Positions 31,351-41,739 of a stretch of 64,000 nt of DNA are shown piece by piece. The stretch is taken from positions 548,018 through 612,017 of the forward strand of contig NZ_HE578945.1 of the NCBI RefSeq assembly GCF_000321045.1, in the 5' to 3' direction. Made by a program: the position numbers and the translations under genes. The notes beneath the pieces were generated by a model. The model made no database searches, was not told the DNA's origin, and saw only the letters and a list, made by a program, of their open reading frames with translations. Position 1 is the stretch's first letter; the number at the start of each line of letters is the position of its first letter. The DNA comes from Phytobacter massiliensis JC163 (GTDB lineage: Bacteria > Pseudomonadota > Gammaproteobacteria > Enterobacterales > Enterobacteriaceae).

Positions 31351-32054
31351 GCGGCAGACTTTACGCGTTAGGTATCGGACCCGGGGCCAGCGACCTGCTG
31401 ACCGTGCGCGCCGCGCGCATTCTCGGCAGTCTGGATGTGCTCTATGCCCCTGCCGGGCGCAAAGGAGGCGACAGCCTGGCGCTCTCTATCGTGCGGGAGT
31501 ATCTGGGGGCGCAGACGGAGATCCGCTGCACCCACTTCCCCATGAGCGCCGACAACGATGAAAAGTCGGCGGTCTGGGATGAGGTGGCCGCCGCGCTGGT
31601 GGCGGAAACAGAAGCGGGTAAACAGGTGGGCTTTATCACCCTCGGCGACGCGATGCTGTTCAGCACCTGGGTCTTTTTATTGCAGCGCATTGGCCGTCCC
31701 GACTGGCTGGAGATCGTGCCGGGCGTGACCTCCTTCGCCGCCATCGCCGCGCGCAGCCAGATGCCGCTGGCGATGGAGCAGCAGTCTCTGGCGGTCGTCT
31801 CCTGTACCGCGCCGGAGGAAGAAATCTGCCGGGCGCTGGCAAACCATCAAAGCCTGGTGCTGATGAAAGTTTATGGCCGCTTCGCCCGCATCAAAGCGCT
31901 GCTGGCCGAGGCCGGGCTGCTGGAGTGCGCGCTGATGATGTCGGAAGCGACCCTGCCGGGGGAGCAGTGCTGGCGGCAGCTGGGCGAGCTGGCTGATGAC
32001 CAGCCGCTACCGTATTTTTCAACCATTCTGGTGAATAAAGGGGTAAGGGTATGA
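31347..32054 (+). CDS. cbiL: CbiL, cobalt-factor II C20-methyltransferase
   Basis: Tetrapyrrole methylase (235 residues): LYALGIGPGASDLLTVRAA and TLGDAMLFSTW motifs, plus VPGVTSFAAIAARSQ typical of C20 methylases. It adds the methyl that is later expelled with C20. Overlaps cbiK and cbiM by 4 bases each. Confidence 0.95.
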   Translation: MSGRLYALGIGPGASDLLTVRAARILGSLDVLYAPAGRKGGDSLALSIVREYLGAQTEIRCTHFPMSADNDEKSAVWDEVAAALVAETEAGKQVGFITLGDAMLFSTWVFLLQRIGRPDWLEIVPGVTSFAAIAARSQMPLAMEQQSLAVVSCTAPEEEICRALANHQSLVLMKVYGRFARIKALLAEAGLLECALMMSEATLPGEQCWRQLGELADDQPLPYFSTILVNKGVRV

Positions 32055-32788
32055 AACGGGAACAACAGCTTAAACGGCTATCGTTAAGCGGACTGGCGGC
32101 GGCGCTGCTGCTGATCATCGTACCTGAGCAGGCTTTCGCCATGCACATTATGGAAGGGTTTTTGCCGCCGATGTGGGCGCTGGCCTGGTGGGCGCTCTTC
32201 CTGCCATGCCTGTGGTACGGGCTGGTGCGCCTGCGCCGCATCGTGGCGGAAGACAGCAACCAGAAGGTGCTGCTGGCGCTGTGCGGGGCATTTATCTTCG
32301 TGCTTTCGGCACTGAAAATCCCGTCGGTTACCGGGAGCTGCTCTCATCCGACAGGCGTTGGGCTGGCGGTGATCCTCTTCGGGCCGGGCGTCGTGGCGAT
32401 TCTCGGCGCTATCGTGCTGCTGTTCCAGGCCTTGTTGCTGGCGCATGGCGGCCTGACGACCCTTGGCGCTAACGGCATGTCGATGGCGGTGATTGGGCCG
32501 GTTGTCGGCTATCTGATGTGGCAAATGGCCTGCCGCGCCGGGCTGCGCCGTGATGTCGGCGTCTTCCTCTGCGCCATGCTTGCCGACCTGGTGACCTACT
32601 TTGTCACCTCTGTTCAGCTTGGCGTGGCGTTCCCTGACCCGCAGAGCGGCGCGACGGGTTCAGTGGTGAAATTTATGGGTATCTTCTGCCTGACGCAGAT
32701 CCCCATCGCCATTGCCGAAGGGCTGCTTACGGTGATGATTTACGACCAGCTTACCAAACGTCAGCTGATTACCGCGCAAGGACATTAA
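32051..32788 (+). CDS. cbiM: CbiM, substrate-specific subunit of the cobalt ECF importer
   Basis: A 245-residue inner-membrane protein. A signal peptide appears to end at PEQAFA, exposing a mature N-terminus MHIMEGFLPP; the His at position 2 is the known metal ligand of CbiM/NikM. About seven hydrophobic segments follow. It works with CbiN, CbiQ and CbiO to import Co2+ for CbiK. Confidence 0.96.
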   Translation: MKREQQLKRLSLSGLAAALLLIIVPEQAFAMHIMEGFLPPMWALAWWALFLPCLWYGLVRLRRIVAEDSNQKVLLALCGAFIFVLSALKIPSVTGSCSHPTGVGLAVILFGPGVVAILGAIVLLFQALLLAHGGLTTLGANGMSMAVIGPVVGYLMWQMACRAGLRRDVGVFLCAMLADLVTYFVTSVQLGVAFPDPQSGATGSVVKFMGIFCLTQIPIAIAEGLLTVMIYDQLTKRQLITAQGH

Positions 32789-32789
32789 G

Positions 32790-33071
32790 ATGAAAAAGAC
32801 ACTGATATTACTGGCCATGGTGGTGGCGCTGGTGGTGCTGCCGTTTTTTGTCAACCACGGCGGAGAGTACGGCGGCTCCGATGGCGAAGCGGAAAGCCAG
32901 ATTCAGGTAGTGGCGCCGCATTATGAGCCCTGGTTCCAGCCGCTTTATGAACCGGCCAGCGGTGAAATTGAAAGCCTGCTCTTTACCCTGCAGGGGTCGA
33001 TCGGGGCAGCGGTGATTTTCTACATTCTTGGCTATATGAAGGGCAGGCAGCGTGCAGGCGATCGGACTTGA
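32790..33071 (+). CDS. cbiN: CbiN, auxiliary subunit of the cobalt importer
   Basis: A 93-residue protein with an N-terminal membrane segment (~3-24), a periplasmic loop and a C-terminal segment (~67-88). CbiN helps metal loading of CbiM. It starts one base after cbiM and overlaps cbiQ by 20 bases. Confidence 0.95.
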   Translation: MKKTLILLAMVVALVVLPFFVNHGGEYGGSDGEAESQIQVVAPHYEPWFQPLYEPASGEIESLLFTLQGSIGAAVIFYILGYMKGRQRAGDRT

Positions 33072-33735
33072 TCGGCTCAGTTACCAGAGCCGCTGGTACA
33101 ACGTCGCCCCGGAGCGTAAATTCCTTTTCTGGCTGGCGATGATGGCGCTGGCATTCTCCCTGCCGCCGCTCGGGCAGGGAGCTTTGCTGGTGGTGCTTGC
33201 CCTCTTTACCTGCTGGCTGCTGCGTATGTCCTTCTGGCGCTGGCTGCGCTGGATGGCTATTCCGCTGGCTTTCCTGCTGGTGGGGGTGGTGACGATCGTG
33301 TTTAGCGTTACCCGCGAGCCGCAGCTGCTGCTGGCCGGTATTCCGCTGGGCGGCTACTGGCTGGGCGTAACCGCGCAGGGGTTAAGTATGGCCAACGATA
33401 CCGTCTGGCGCAGCCTGGCGGCGCTGGCGGCCACCTTCTGGCTGGTGCTTAATCTGCCGTTTCCCCAGCTGATTATCCTGCTGCGCAAGGGGCGGGTGCC
33501 GCGGCTGTTGACCGAGCAAATTCTGCTGACGTGGCGCTTTATTTTTATTCTGCTCGAAGAGGCGATGGCGATCCACCGGGCGCAGACGTTGCGTTTTGGC
33601 TACCGCACGTTGCCGCTGAGCTATCGCTCGCTGGCGATGCTGGTCGGGCTGCTGTTTACCCGTGTGTTGTTACGTTATAAAGAGATGGCGACCACGCTGG
33701 AAATTAAATTGTATCAGGGTGATTTTCACCTGTAA
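33052..33735 (+). CDS. cbiQ: CbiQ, transmembrane subunit of the cobalt ECF importer
   Basis: A 227-residue membrane protein with the coupling-helix region ILLTWRFIFILLEEAMAI. The start is GTG at 33052 inside the cbiN end; the sequence GLDRLSYQSRW is the usual N-terminus. Couples ATP hydrolysis by CbiO to CbiM. Confidence 0.93.
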   Translation: MQAIGLDRLSYQSRWYNVAPERKFLFWLAMMALAFSLPPLGQGALLVVLALFTCWLLRMSFWRWLRWMAIPLAFLLVGVVTIVFSVTREPQLLLAGIPLGGYWLGVTAQGLSMANDTVWRSLAALAATFWLVLNLPFPQLIILLRKGRVPRLLTEQILLTWRFIFILLEEAMAIHRAQTLRFGYRTLPLSYRSLAMLVGLLFTRVLLRYKEMATTLEIKLYQGDFHL

Positions 33736-33743
33736 GGACCGCC

Positions 33744-34559
33744 ATGCTGGCAACCGAAGGGCTGTGGTTTAGCTACCAGGACGCTCCCACCTTAAAAGGG
33801 CTGACGCTCGATTTTTCCCGCTATCCGGTGACGGGGCTGGTGGGGGCGAACGGCTGCGGCAAATCAACGCTGTTTATGAACCTGAGCGGCATTCTTCGCC
33901 CGCAGCAGGGGGCGGTAATGTGGCAGGGTAAACCGCTCGATTACAGCAAGCGCGGCCTGCTTGCCCTGCGCCAGCAGGTGACAACGGTGTTCCAGGACCC
34001 GGACCAGCAAATTTTTTACACCGATATCGACAGCGACATCGCCTTCGCCCTGCGCAATATCGGCGTGCCGGAGGCGGAAATCGCCCGTCGCGTCGACGAC
34101 GCGTTAACGCTGGTCGATGCCCAGGCCTTTCGTCATCAGCCGATCCAGAGCCTGAGCCACGGGCAGAAAAAACGGGTCGCTATCGCCGGGGCGCTGGTGC
34201 TGCAGGCCCGTTATCTGCTGCTGGATGAGCCCACCGCCGGGCTTGATCCTGCCGGGCGCGCCCAGATGGCGGCCATCATTGGCCGCATTGCAGCGCAGGG
34301 AAACCATGTGGTGATTTCAAGCCACGATATTGACCTGATTTATGAAATTTGCGATGCCGTGTACGTTCTGCGGCGCGGCGAACTGCTGGCGCAGGGCACG
34401 CCGGGGGACGTTTTTACCCGCAAAGCGCAAATTGAAGAGGCCGGGCTGACGCAGCCGTGGCTGGTAAAACTGCACACGGAGCTGGGTATGCCGCTGTGCA
34501 AAAGCGAAGCGGAATTCTACGCCCGTATGCGGGCGCAACAGGTTAAGGAGGCGTCATGA
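33744..34559 (+). CDS. cbiO: CbiO, ATPase of the cobalt ECF importer
   Basis: ABC ATPase (271 residues) with Walker [10 protein letters not shown] (~34-42), signature [16 protein letters not shown], Walker [13 protein letters not shown] and switch His in ISSHDID. It starts 8 bases after cbiQ and overlaps cbiP by 4. Confidence 0.96.
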   Translation: MLATEGLWFSYQDAPTLKGLTLDFSRYPVTGLVGANGCGKSTLFMNLSGILRPQQGAVMWQGKPLDYSKRGLLALRQQVTTVFQDPDQQIFYTDIDSDIAFALRNIGVPEAEIARRVDDALTLVDAQAFRHQPIQSLSHGQKKRVAIAGALVLQARYLLLDEPTAGLDPAGRAQMAAIIGRIAAQGNHVVISSHDIDLIYEICDAVYVLRRGELLAQGTPGDVFTRKAQIEEAGLTQPWLVKLHTELGMPLCKSEAEFYARMRAQQVKEAS

Positions 34560-36079
34560 CGCTGGCGATTATGTTGCAGGGAACGGCATCCGACGTGGGC
34601 AAAAGTGTCCTGGTGGCGGGGCTGTGCCGTATTCTTCATCAGGACGGGCTGAAAACCGCGCCGTTTAAATCGCAGAATATGGCGCTCAACTCCGGTATCA
34701 CCCCTGACGGCCAGGAGATGGGGCGGGCGCAGATTTTCCAGGCGGAAGCGGCCGGTATCGTGCCGGACGTGCGGATGAACCCGGTACTGTTAAAACCCAC
34801 CAGCGACCGCAAGGCCCAGGTGGTGCTGATGGGCAAAGTGGCGACCGATATGGACGCGGTAAGCTATCACGACTATAAGCCGCGCCTGCGTCAGCAAATC
34901 ACTTCGGTCTACCAGAGCCTGGCGCAGGAGTATGACGCGCTGGTGCTGGAAGGGGCGGGCAGCCCGGCGGAGATCAACCTGCGCGACCGGGATATCGTCA
35001 ATATGGGCATGGCGGAGATGGCCGGTTGCCCGGTTGTGCTGGTGGCGGACATCGACCGGGGCGGCGTCTTCGCTTCGATATACGGCACGCTGGCGCTGTT
35101 GCAGGAGCACGAACGCTGGCGGGTAAAAGGGGTCATCATCAATAAGTTTCGCGGCGACGTGGCGCTGCTGACCCCCGGCATTAAACAGATTGAAGCCCTC
35201 ACGGGGGTGCCGGTGCTGGGGGTTATGCCCTGGCTGGAAGTGGATTTAGAAGACGAAGACGGCGTGGCGCTGCAACGCGGCAAATACCTGCGCACCGGTG
35301 AGCGGGCGGTGGATATTGCCGTCGTGCAGCTGCCGCACATCTCTAACTTCACCGATTTTAACGCGCTGGCCGCCCAGCCGGATGTGCGGGTGCACTATGT
35401 CCGCTGCCCGGACGACCTGCGGGAAAGCGATCTGATTATCCTGCCGGGCAGTAAAAATACCCTTGGCGATCTGCGCTGGTTGCAGGAGAGCGGGCTGGCG
35501 CAGGCGATATTGCAGGCCCATCGCCGGGGCGTCGCGGTGCTTGGCGTCTGCGGCGGCTACCAGATGCTGGGGGAAACCATCATTGACGAGGTGGAGTCCG
35601 GTCTGGGGACGCTGCCAGGCCTGGGGCTGCTGCCCACCGTCACCCGGTTTGCCCACAACAAAACCACGACGCTTGTCGGCGCAACGGTGGAAAACGCGCT
35701 GCCGGGCCTGCTTTCCGGCTGCGCGAGCTGCGACCTCGCGGGGTATGAAATCCACATGGGCGAAACGACGCGGCACGACGGCTGCCGCCCGATGCTGTGG
35801 CTCAATAAAGACGGCGCGCGGGTGGCTGACGGCGCGGTCAGCGGGGACGGGCTGGCGTTTGGCACCTATCTTCACGGCCTTTTTGACAGCGACGCCTTTA
35901 CCCGCGCCCTGATTAACGGCCTGCGCCAGCGCAAGGGACTGGCGGCGCTGGATATCGCCATCGACTATGCCCGCTACAAAGCGCAGCAGTTCGATCTGCT
36001 GGCGGCGGCGATGCGCGAGAATATCGACATCGACAAAATCTACCAGATTATGCAACAGCATCAGGAGCAGCCATGTTAA
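34556..36079 (+). CDS. cbiP: CbiP, cobyric acid synthase
   Basis: Amidates the b, d, e and g side chains of adenosylcobyrinate a,c-diamide using glutamine and ATP. N-terminal ATPase motif [16 protein letters not shown] (residues ~8-23); C-terminal glutaminase with Cys332 in [11 protein letters not shown]. 507 residues. Ends inside cobU (7-base overlap). Confidence 0.96.
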   Translation: MTLAIMLQGTASDVGKSVLVAGLCRILHQDGLKTAPFKSQNMALNSGITPDGQEMGRAQIFQAEAAGIVPDVRMNPVLLKPTSDRKAQVVLMGKVATDMDAVSYHDYKPRLRQQITSVYQSLAQEYDALVLEGAGSPAEINLRDRDIVNMGMAEMAGCPVVLVADIDRGGVFASIYGTLALLQEHERWRVKGVIINKFRGDVALLTPGIKQIEALTGVPVLGVMPWLEVDLEDEDGVALQRGKYLRTGERAVDIAVVQLPHISNFTDFNALAAQPDVRVHYVRCPDDLRESDLIILPGSKNTLGDLRWLQESGLAQAILQAHRRGVAVLGVCGGYQMLGETIIDEVESGLGTLPGLGLLPTVTRFAHNKTTTLVGATVENALPGLLSGCASCDLAGYEIHMGETTRHDGCRPMLWLNKDGARVADGAVSGDGLAFGTYLHGLFDSDAFTRALINGLRQRKGLAALDIAIDYARYKAQQFDLLAAAMRENIDIDKIYQIMQQHQEQPC

Positions 36080-36618
36080 CGCTGGTTACCGGCGGCGCGC
36101 GCAGCGGTAAGAGCCGCCACTCGGAGTCGCTGGTCGCAAACGCCGGGGGCGTTCTCTATATCGCCACCTCGCAAATTTTTGATGAAGAGATGGCGGCGCG
36201 CATTCAGCACCATCGTGATGGCCGCCCGGCCCACTGGCGGACCGAAGAGCGCTGGCAGGACCTGGCGGAGATCATCACCCCGCACAATTCGCCGGATGAG
36301 GCCATTTTGCTGGAGTGCATTACCACCATGGTCACCAATCTGCTGTTTGCCCACGGCGGCGAGGGCGACCCGGATAGCTGGGATTACGCGGCGCTGGAAG
36401 ATCAGGTGCAGAAGGAAACAGGGCGGCTGCTTGCCGCCTGTGCAAGCTGCCCCTCGCCGGTGGTGCTGGTGACCAACGAAGTGGGGATGGGCATCGTGCC
36501 GGAAAACCGGCTGGCGCGCCATTTCCGTGATATCGCCGGGCGGGTGAACCAGCGGCTGGCGCAGGCGGCAGATGAGGTCTGGCTGGTGGTGTCGGGGATT
36601 GGAGTCAAAATCAAATGA
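36073..36618 (+). CDS. cobU: CobU, adenosylcobinamide kinase / guanylyltransferase
   Basis: Phosphorylates adenosylcobinamide and transfers GMP from GTP, activating it for the nucleotide loop. 181 residues; P-loop [12 protein letters not shown] (residues ~6-17). First of three cob genes for nucleotide-loop assembly; overlaps cbiP and cobS. Confidence 0.96.
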   Translation: MLTLVTGGARSGKSRHSESLVANAGGVLYIATSQIFDEEMAARIQHHRDGRPAHWRTEERWQDLAEIITPHNSPDEAILLECITTMVTNLLFAHGGEGDPDSWDYAALEDQVQKETGRLLAACASCPSPVVLVTNEVGMGIVPENRLARHFRDIAGRVNQRLAQAADEVWLVVSGIGVKIK

Positions 36619-37355
36619 TCAAGCTGCTGTGGGCAACCTTCGCTTTTATTACCCGGTTACCGGTGCCAGCGCGCTGGACCGAGGGGCTGGAAACCCGGGA
36701 TTACGTGCGCTGTATCGTCAATTTCCCGCTGGTGGGGCTGACCCTTGGCGCGCTCGCAAGCGTAGTGTGGCTGGTGGTAGAACCCTGGTGCGGCGCGCCG
36801 CTGGCGGCATTATTTACCGTGCTGGCGCTGGCGTTACTGACCGGTGGCTTTCATCTCGACGGGCTGGCGGACACCTGCGACGGGGTGTTTTCGGCGCGCA
36901 CCCGTGAGCGGATGCTGGAGATCATGCGCGACAGCCGTCTGGGGACCCACGGCGGGGTGGCGCTGGTGTTCGTGCTGGTGGCGAAGATTCTGGTTATCAG
37001 CGAGCTTGGGCTGCGCGGTTTTTCAATGCCCGCCGCGCTGGCTGCGGCCTGTGCCGCCGGACGGGGCTGCGCGGTGCTGATGATGTATCGCCACCGCTAC
37101 GCTCGGGAGGAGGGGCTGGGCAATCTGTTTATCGGCAAGGTGACCTTGCCCCAGACGCTTGTCACCCTTGGTCTGACGCTTCTGGTTGCGGTACTCCTTG
37201 AGGGGGGGAAAGGCATTGCGGCGCTGGTGATAACCGGGCTGGTGGTTTACCTGCTTGGCCTGTCGCTTAAACGCACGCTGGGCGGGCAGACGGGCGACAC
37301 CCTTGGCGCCGCCATTGAACTGGGTGAACTGGTATTCCTTCTGGCGCTGCTCTGA
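36615..37355 (+). CDS. cobS: CobS, cobalamin-5'-phosphate synthase
   Basis: Polytopic membrane enzyme (246 residues) joining adenosylcobinamide-GDP and alpha-ribazole(-phosphate). The conserved [18 protein letters not shown] (with acidic, Mg2+-binding residues) and RDSRLGTHG are present. Overlaps cobU by 4 bases. Confidence 0.96.
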   Translation: MIKLLWATFAFITRLPVPARWTEGLETRDYVRCIVNFPLVGLTLGALASVVWLVVEPWCGAPLAALFTVLALALLTGGFHLDGLADTCDGVFSARTRERMLEIMRDSRLGTHGGVALVFVLVAKILVISELGLRGFSMPAALAAACAAGRGCAVLMMYRHRYAREEGLGNLFIGKVTLPQTLVTLGLTLLVAVLLEGGKGIAALVITGLVVYLLGLSLKRTLGGQTGDTLGAAIELGELVFLLALL

Positions 37356-37382
37356 GCGGCGCGTCAAAACGAGTGAAAACGT

Positions 37383-38435
37383 ATGCAAACACTAACAACA
37401 TTACTGGCATCGATTCCCGCGCCGGACCCGCGCGCCATGGCGCAGGCGCAACAGCATATCGACGGTTTACTCAAGCCGCCAGGCAGCCTTGGCCGTCTGG
37501 AGGCGCTGGCGGTGCAGCTTGCCGGGATGCCGGGCCTGGCAGGCAGGCCGCAGGCGGCCAAAAAAGCGCTGGTGGTGATGTGCGCCGATCATGGCGTCTG
37601 GCATGAAGGGGTGGCGATTTCACCCCAGGCGGTGACCGCCATTCAGGCCGCGAACATGACGCGCGGCACCACCGGCGTCTGCGTGCTGGCGGCACAGGCC
37701 GGGGCTAAAGTGCACGTTGTGGATGTCGGTATCGATAGCGACCCGATTCCTGGCGTGGTCAATATGAAGGTGGCGCGCGGCTGCGGCAATATCGCCGCTG
37801 GCCCGGCGATGAGCGCGGAACAGGCGCACGAGCTGCTGCTGGAGGTTATTCGCTATACCCGCGAACTGGCGGCAGAGGGCGTGCAGCTGTTTGGCGTCGG
37901 CGAACTGGGCATGGCTAACACCACGCCCGCGGCGGCGATCGTCAGCGTGCTGACGGGGGAAGCGCCCGCGTCGGTCGTGGGGATCGGCGCGAACCTGCCC
38001 GAATCGCAGCTGGGCCATAAGGCGCAGGTGGTGCAGCGCGCCATCGAGCGTAACCGGCCGGATGCGCGCGACGGGCTTGATGTGCTGGCGAAAGTGGGCG
38101 GTTTCGATCTGCTGGGCATGACGGGGGTGATGCTCGGGGCGGCGTCATGCGGGCTGCCGGTGGTGCTGGATGGTTTTCTCTCCTACGCCTCGGCGCTTGC
38201 GGCGTGCCGGATAGCGCCAGCGGTGAAGCCCTATCTGATCCCGTCGCACCTGTCCGCGGAAAAAGGGGCGCGGATTGCCCTCCAGCATCTTGAGCTTGAG
38301 CCCTATCTCAATATGGGCATGCGGCTGGGGGAGGGTAGTGGCGCGGCGCTGGCGATGCAGCTGGTGGACGCCGCCTGCGCGATGTACAGCAGAATGGGGA
38401 CGCTGGCTGGCAGCCAGATCGTCCTGCCAGATTAA
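37383..38435 (+). CDS. cobT: CobT, nicotinate-nucleotide:dimethylbenzimidazole phosphoribosyltransferase
   Basis: Makes alpha-ribazole-5'-phosphate, the lower ligand. 350 residues; [18 protein letters not shown] near the N-terminus and the catalytic Glu in [13 protein letters not shown] near the C-terminus. Last gene of the operon; the 27-base gap before it is the largest in the cbi-cob block and has only a weak ribosome site. Confidence 0.96.
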   Translation: MQTLTTLLASIPAPDPRAMAQAQQHIDGLLKPPGSLGRLEALAVQLAGMPGLAGRPQAAKKALVVMCADHGVWHEGVAISPQAVTAIQAANMTRGTTGVCVLAAQAGAKVHVVDVGIDSDPIPGVVNMKVARGCGNIAAGPAMSAEQAHELLLEVIRYTRELAAEGVQLFGVGELGMANTTPAAAIVSVLTGEAPASVVGIGANLPESQLGHKAQVVQRAIERNRPDARDGLDVLAKVGGFDLLGMTGVMLGAASCGLPVVLDGFLSYASALAACRIAPAVKPYLIPSHLSAEKGARIALQHLELEPYLNMGMRLGEGSGAALAMQLVDAACAMYSRMGTLAGSQIVLPD

Positions 38436-38443
38436 GTGCTTTT

Positions 38444-38560
38444 GTCCCGGGTGCGGCTACGCCTTACCCGGGCTACATACAGGTAGCCCCGATAAGCAAA
38501 GCGCATCGGGGACATTTCAGGATGCGGCGTTGCCGCGTCAGGCCGAAAAAGCATAGTGTT
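38444..38560. repeat. REP-type palindromes after cobT
   Basis: CCCGGGTGCGGC...TTACCCGGGCTAC (38446-38476) and GTAGCCCCGATAAGCAAAGC...GGGG (from about 38482) are two facing REP arms of the same family as those at 1287-1475, followed by a third arm, GGATGCGGCGTTGCCGCGTC. They may stabilise or end the cob transcript. Confidence 0.75.
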
Positions 38561-38704
38561 TTATCAATTAATTTGAACCTCCAGGTTAAATAAATGGCAT
38601 TTCTTATCTGACGGTGTTGCGTAGAGTAGAGCGGATAAAAGGGCCGCCGCGTTTTTCCGACGCGTTGCGCCTGCTGACATTCTGCTCCCATAAGGACACG
38701 CACT

Positions 38705-39733
38705 ATGAAAAAGATCGGCTTTTTGTCATTTGGTCACTGGACGCCGTCGCCGCAATCCGCCACCCGTTCTGCCGCTGATGCGCTGCTGCAATCCATCGAC
38801 CTTGCCGTGGCCGCCGAGGAACTGGGGGCGGATGGCGCTTATTTTCGGGTACACCATTTTGCCCGCCAGCTCAGCTCGCCGTTTCCGCTGCTGGCGGCTA
38901 TCGGGGCGAAAACCCACGGCATTGAAATCGGCACCGGCGTCATCGATATGCGCTACGAAAACCCGCTCTACATGGCTGAGGATGCCGGCGCGGCGGATTT
39001 GATCGCCGGCGGGCGTTTGCAGCTGGGCATCAGCCGTGGTTCCCCGGAACAGGTTATCGACGGCTGGCGCTATTTTGGCTATGCCCCTTCCGAAGGGGAA
39101 AACGAATCAGATATGGCGCGCCGCCATACCGAAGTGCTGCTGGATGTGCTGCGCGGCGAAGGTTTCGCGAAGCCGAATCCGCAGCCGATGTTCCCTAATC
39201 CGCCAGGCTTACTGCGCCCGGAGCCTTATTCAGAAGGGCTGCGGGAGCGTATCTGGTGGGGGGCCGGTTCAAATGCGACGGCGGTCTGGGCGGCGAAGCT
39301 CGGCATGAATTTGCAAAGTTCGACCCTGAAAGACGATGAAACCGGCGAGCCGTTCCATATTCAGCAGGCAAAGCAGATCCGCGCGTACCGTGACGCCTGG
39401 GCAGAAGCTGGCCATACGCGCACGCCGCGCGTCTCCGTCAGCCGCAGTATTTTTGCTCTGATGGACGACCGCGACCGGATGTATTTCGGCGCGGGACGCG
39501 ACGACAGCGATAAGGTCGGTTTTCTGGATGAGAAAACCCGCGCTATCTTCGGGCGCAGCTATGCCGCCGAACCGGATAAGCTGGTCGAGCAGCTAAAACA
39601 GGATGAGGCGATTGCCGAAGCCGATACGCTTCTGCTGACGGTGCCCAATCAGCTGGGGGTGGAGTATAACGTGCACGTTATCGAGTCCATCCTCAAGCAT
39701 GTCGCCCCGGCGATGGGCTGGCGCGACGCGTAG
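38705..39733 (+). CDS. LLM-class flavin-dependent oxidoreductase (luciferase-like monooxygenase)
   Basis: A 342-residue bacterial-luciferase-fold protein. FLSFGHWTPSPQSATRSAAD at the start and the flavin-site regions GTGVIDMRYENPLYMAEDA and LQLGISRGSPEQV match the FMN-dependent monooxygenase subgroup often labelled CE1758-like. Substrate unknown. The start ATG follows TAAGGA. It stands alone, after the REP elements that close the cob operon. Confidence 0.85.
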   Translation: MKKIGFLSFGHWTPSPQSATRSAADALLQSIDLAVAAEELGADGAYFRVHHFARQLSSPFPLLAAIGAKTHGIEIGTGVIDMRYENPLYMAEDAGAADLIAGGRLQLGISRGSPEQVIDGWRYFGYAPSEGENESDMARRHTEVLLDVLRGEGFAKPNPQPMFPNPPGLLRPEPYSEGLRERIWWGAGSNATAVWAAKLGMNLQSSTLKDDETGEPFHIQQAKQIRAYRDAWAEAGHTRTPRVSVSRSIFALMDDRDRMYFGAGRDDSDKVGFLDEKTRAIFGRSYAAEPDKLVEQLKQDEAIAEADTLLLTVPNQLGVEYNVHVIESILKHVAPAMGWRDA

Positions 39734-39735
39734 CA

Positions 39736-39770
39736 AAGCAGCCCTGCGGCGTAAACGGCGGGGCTGCCTG
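39736..39770 (+). terminator. Hairpin after the LLM gene
   Basis: GCAGCCC and GGGCTGC pair across CCGCCG-type inner bases, 3 bases after the stop. The U-tract is poor (GGGTTTTCC a few bases later), so this is a possible terminator only. Confidence 0.35.
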
Positions 39771-39855
39771 CGGGTTTTCCGGCGGGAGCAGCACATGTGC
39801 GGGCAGGAGTGTTATTATTCTTTACTGACACTCACCCTAACTGCCGGGAACAATG

Positions 39856-40101
39856 ATGAATAACGACATACCGCTTAAATTTTATGACATCGTGGACGAG
39901 TACGCGACCGAGTGCGCCGAACCGGTGCAGGAGTCAGAGCGCGGTGCGCTGGCGCGCTATTTTCAGCTGCTGATTAATCGCCTCTCTAACAACGAAGAGA
40001 TCAGCGAAGAGGCGCAAAGCGAGATGGCCAGAGAGGCGGGCATCAATGAAAAACGCATTGATGATATCGCGGAGTTCCTCAATCAGTGGGGCAACGAGTA
40101 A
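39856..40101 (+). CDS. ymjA: YmjA (DUF2543), small conserved enteric protein
   Basis: An 81-residue acidic protein very close to E. coli YmjA ([20 protein letters not shown]...EFLNQWGNE). Function unknown. Two ATGs are adjacent (39853, 39856); I chose the second by comparison with YmjA. Its stop codon (40099-40101) overlaps the ketopantoate-reductase remnant that follows. Confidence 0.85.
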   Translation: MNNDIPLKFYDIVDEYATECAEPVQESERGALARYFQLLINRLSNNEEISEEAQSEMAREAGINEKRIDDIAEFLNQWGNE

Positions 40102-40249
40102 CCTTGCCGATCGCCAGGCTGACCGGCCGCTGGAGTGGGACATCCGTAACGGCGTCATACAGCGCTATGGCCGCGCGCGGGGAATACCCATGCCTGTCAG
40201 CGATGTCATTGTGCCGCTGCTGGCGGCGGGAAGCGAAGGGCCGGGTTAA
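40097..40249 (+). pseudogene. Remnant: C-terminal ~50 residues of a ketopantoate-reductase-family protein
   Basis: The frame reads [20 protein letters not shown], then GRARGIPMPVSDVIVPLLAA and ends GSEGPG-stop. This is the ApbA/PanE C-terminal pattern (SM-D--AGRP-E-D---G, G---GIPTP-). The first ~250 residues of such a protein are missing: upstream sequence in this frame is ymjA read out of frame. No ribosome site; a decayed gene fused by deletion to ymjA. Confidence 0.75.
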
Positions 40250-40345
40250 GCCCGGCCTGCGCGGGCGGGGTTGCTTTGGGGCTGGTATGGCCTGAAAAAT
40301 TACAGGTATAATCCCGCCAAATATTCAAAAGGTTTCGAAATAAAG

Positions 40346-40879
40346 ATGACAAAACTCACTTTACAGGAGCAGATGCTCAAAGCCGGGTTAGTGACCAGCA
40401 AGAAAATGGCCAAAGTGCAGCGCACCGCGAAGAAATCGCGGGTTCAGGCGCGTGAGGCCAGAGAAGCGGTTGAAGAGAATAAAAAGGCCCAGCTTGAACG
40501 TGATAAGCAGTTAAGCGAACAGCAAAAACAGGCCGTGCTCTCCAAAGAGTATAAAGCGCAGGTCAAGCAGCTTATTGAAATGAACAGGATCGTCATCGCT
40601 CGGGGCGATATTGGTTTTAACTTCACCGATGATAACCTGATTAAGAAAATCATGGTGGATAAGCCAACCCAGACCCAGCTTATTAATGGCCGTCTCGCCA
40701 TTGCGCGTCTGGTGAATAATGGCGAGAACGACTACGCCATTATTCCTGCCAGCGTCGCCGATAAAATCGCCCAGCGAGACGCCAGCAGCATTGTGCTGAA
40801 CAGTGCGCTCAGTCAGGAAGAGCAGGATGAAGACGATCCGTACGCTGATTTTAAAGTGCCCGATGATTTAATGTGGTAA
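40346..40879 (+). CDS. DUF2058 protein (YaiL-like nucleoprotein)
   Basis: 177 residues from the ATG at 40346 (MTKLTLQEQMLKAGLVTSKK). A Lys/Arg/Gln-rich coiled-coil N-terminal half (~15-95) is followed by a compact domain with FNFTDDNLIKKIMVDKPTQ and an acidic tail ending DDLMW. Family members are called nucleoprotein/polynucleotide-associated; role not established. The longer frame from 40271 has no ribosome site. Confidence 0.85.
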   Translation: MTKLTLQEQMLKAGLVTSKKMAKVQRTAKKSRVQAREAREAVEENKKAQLERDKQLSEQQKQAVLSKEYKAQVKQLIEMNRIVIARGDIGFNFTDDNLIKKIMVDKPTQTQLINGRLAIARLVNNGENDYAIIPASVADKIAQRDASSIVLNSALSQEEQDEDDPYADFKVPDDLMW

Positions 40880-40893
40880 CAGCCTGCGAAAAC

Positions 40894-40930
40894 CCTGCTC
40901 AGATTGACGCAAAAGCATAGTCTGAGCAGG
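40894..40930. repeat. 10-bp inverted repeat after the DUF2058 gene
   Basis: CCTGCTCAGA and TCTGAGCAGG are perfect arms 17 bases apart, 15 bases after the stop. No T-tract follows, so this is a weak terminator or a processing/stability hairpin. Confidence 0.4.
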
Positions 40931-40990
40931 CGTTGTGCATTACACTGCGCGCTGCAAAATGAGTAGATAAACAATCAGGCGGTAACGGCG

Positions 40991-41467
40991 ATGAACGGAA
41001 CAATCACAACATGGTTTAAAGATAAAGGCTTTGGATTTATCAAAGATGAAAATGGCGATAACCGCTATTTTCATGTGATTAAAGTTGCCAATCCTGAACT
41101 GATAAAAAAAGATGCGGCGGTCACTTTCGAACCGGGCACCAACAGTAAGGGCCTGTCGGCTTATGCGGTTAAAGTCGCGCCGGAAAGCAAATACATCTAT
41201 ATTGCCGGTGAGCGTATTAAGCTCTCCTCGATCAAATCTTATCTGGTTTACAGCGAAGAAGTGCCTGCCGACAGCCGCATTGATAAAGAGAACGCCGTGC
41301 TCTCTGTCGGGTTATTGATGAACAGCATCAAACCCAAATCCAGCGCTAAAGCGGGGGAGACCATCGCAGTGAAAAAGCTGGCGATCACCACCTTTCACGG
41401 CACGACTTTAATCTTCTCGGAAGATGAAATTGACATTGATGCCACGGTAAAAATGCTCAAAGTCTGA
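40991..41467 (+). CDS. Cold-shock-domain protein with C-terminal extension
   Basis: Residues ~1-65 are a CspA-like OB fold with RNP1 (KGFGFI) and RNP2-like (RYFHV) motifs, so nucleic-acid binding is likely. Residues 66-158 form an uncharacterised C-terminal domain (KYIYIAGERIKLSSIKSYLV...). Twice the length of ordinary Csp proteins. The ATG at 40991 follows AGGCGGTAACGGCG. Nothing suggests cold induction beyond the domain. Confidence 0.8.
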   Translation: MNGTITTWFKDKGFGFIKDENGDNRYFHVIKVANPELIKKDAAVTFEPGTNSKGLSAYAVKVAPESKYIYIAGERIKLSSIKSYLVYSEEVPADSRIDKENAVLSVGLLMNSIKPKSSAKAGETIAVKKLAITTFHGTTLIFSEDEIDIDATVKMLKV

Positions 41468-41739
41468 GTCTCTATTTCCTCCGGCGCTCTCCGACAACCG
41501 ACGTAAAAGATCGGGTAGCGCCGGGATAATTCCCTGCTTAAGACCCTTCTCATCTGCCTGTTCAGCGTATTGCCCCAACGCCTTTTTATTATCTGTACGC
41601 CAGCGTCAACAATGGCTGACAAAAGGGCAGAGCCCTAACCCGCCGGGCTTACTGCATTTGTAACGAAATTTTGCTACGATTAGCGAGATTTATCCTTTAT
41701 TTAAGGCGCTATTTATATTTAAAAAAATGGAAATCTAAT

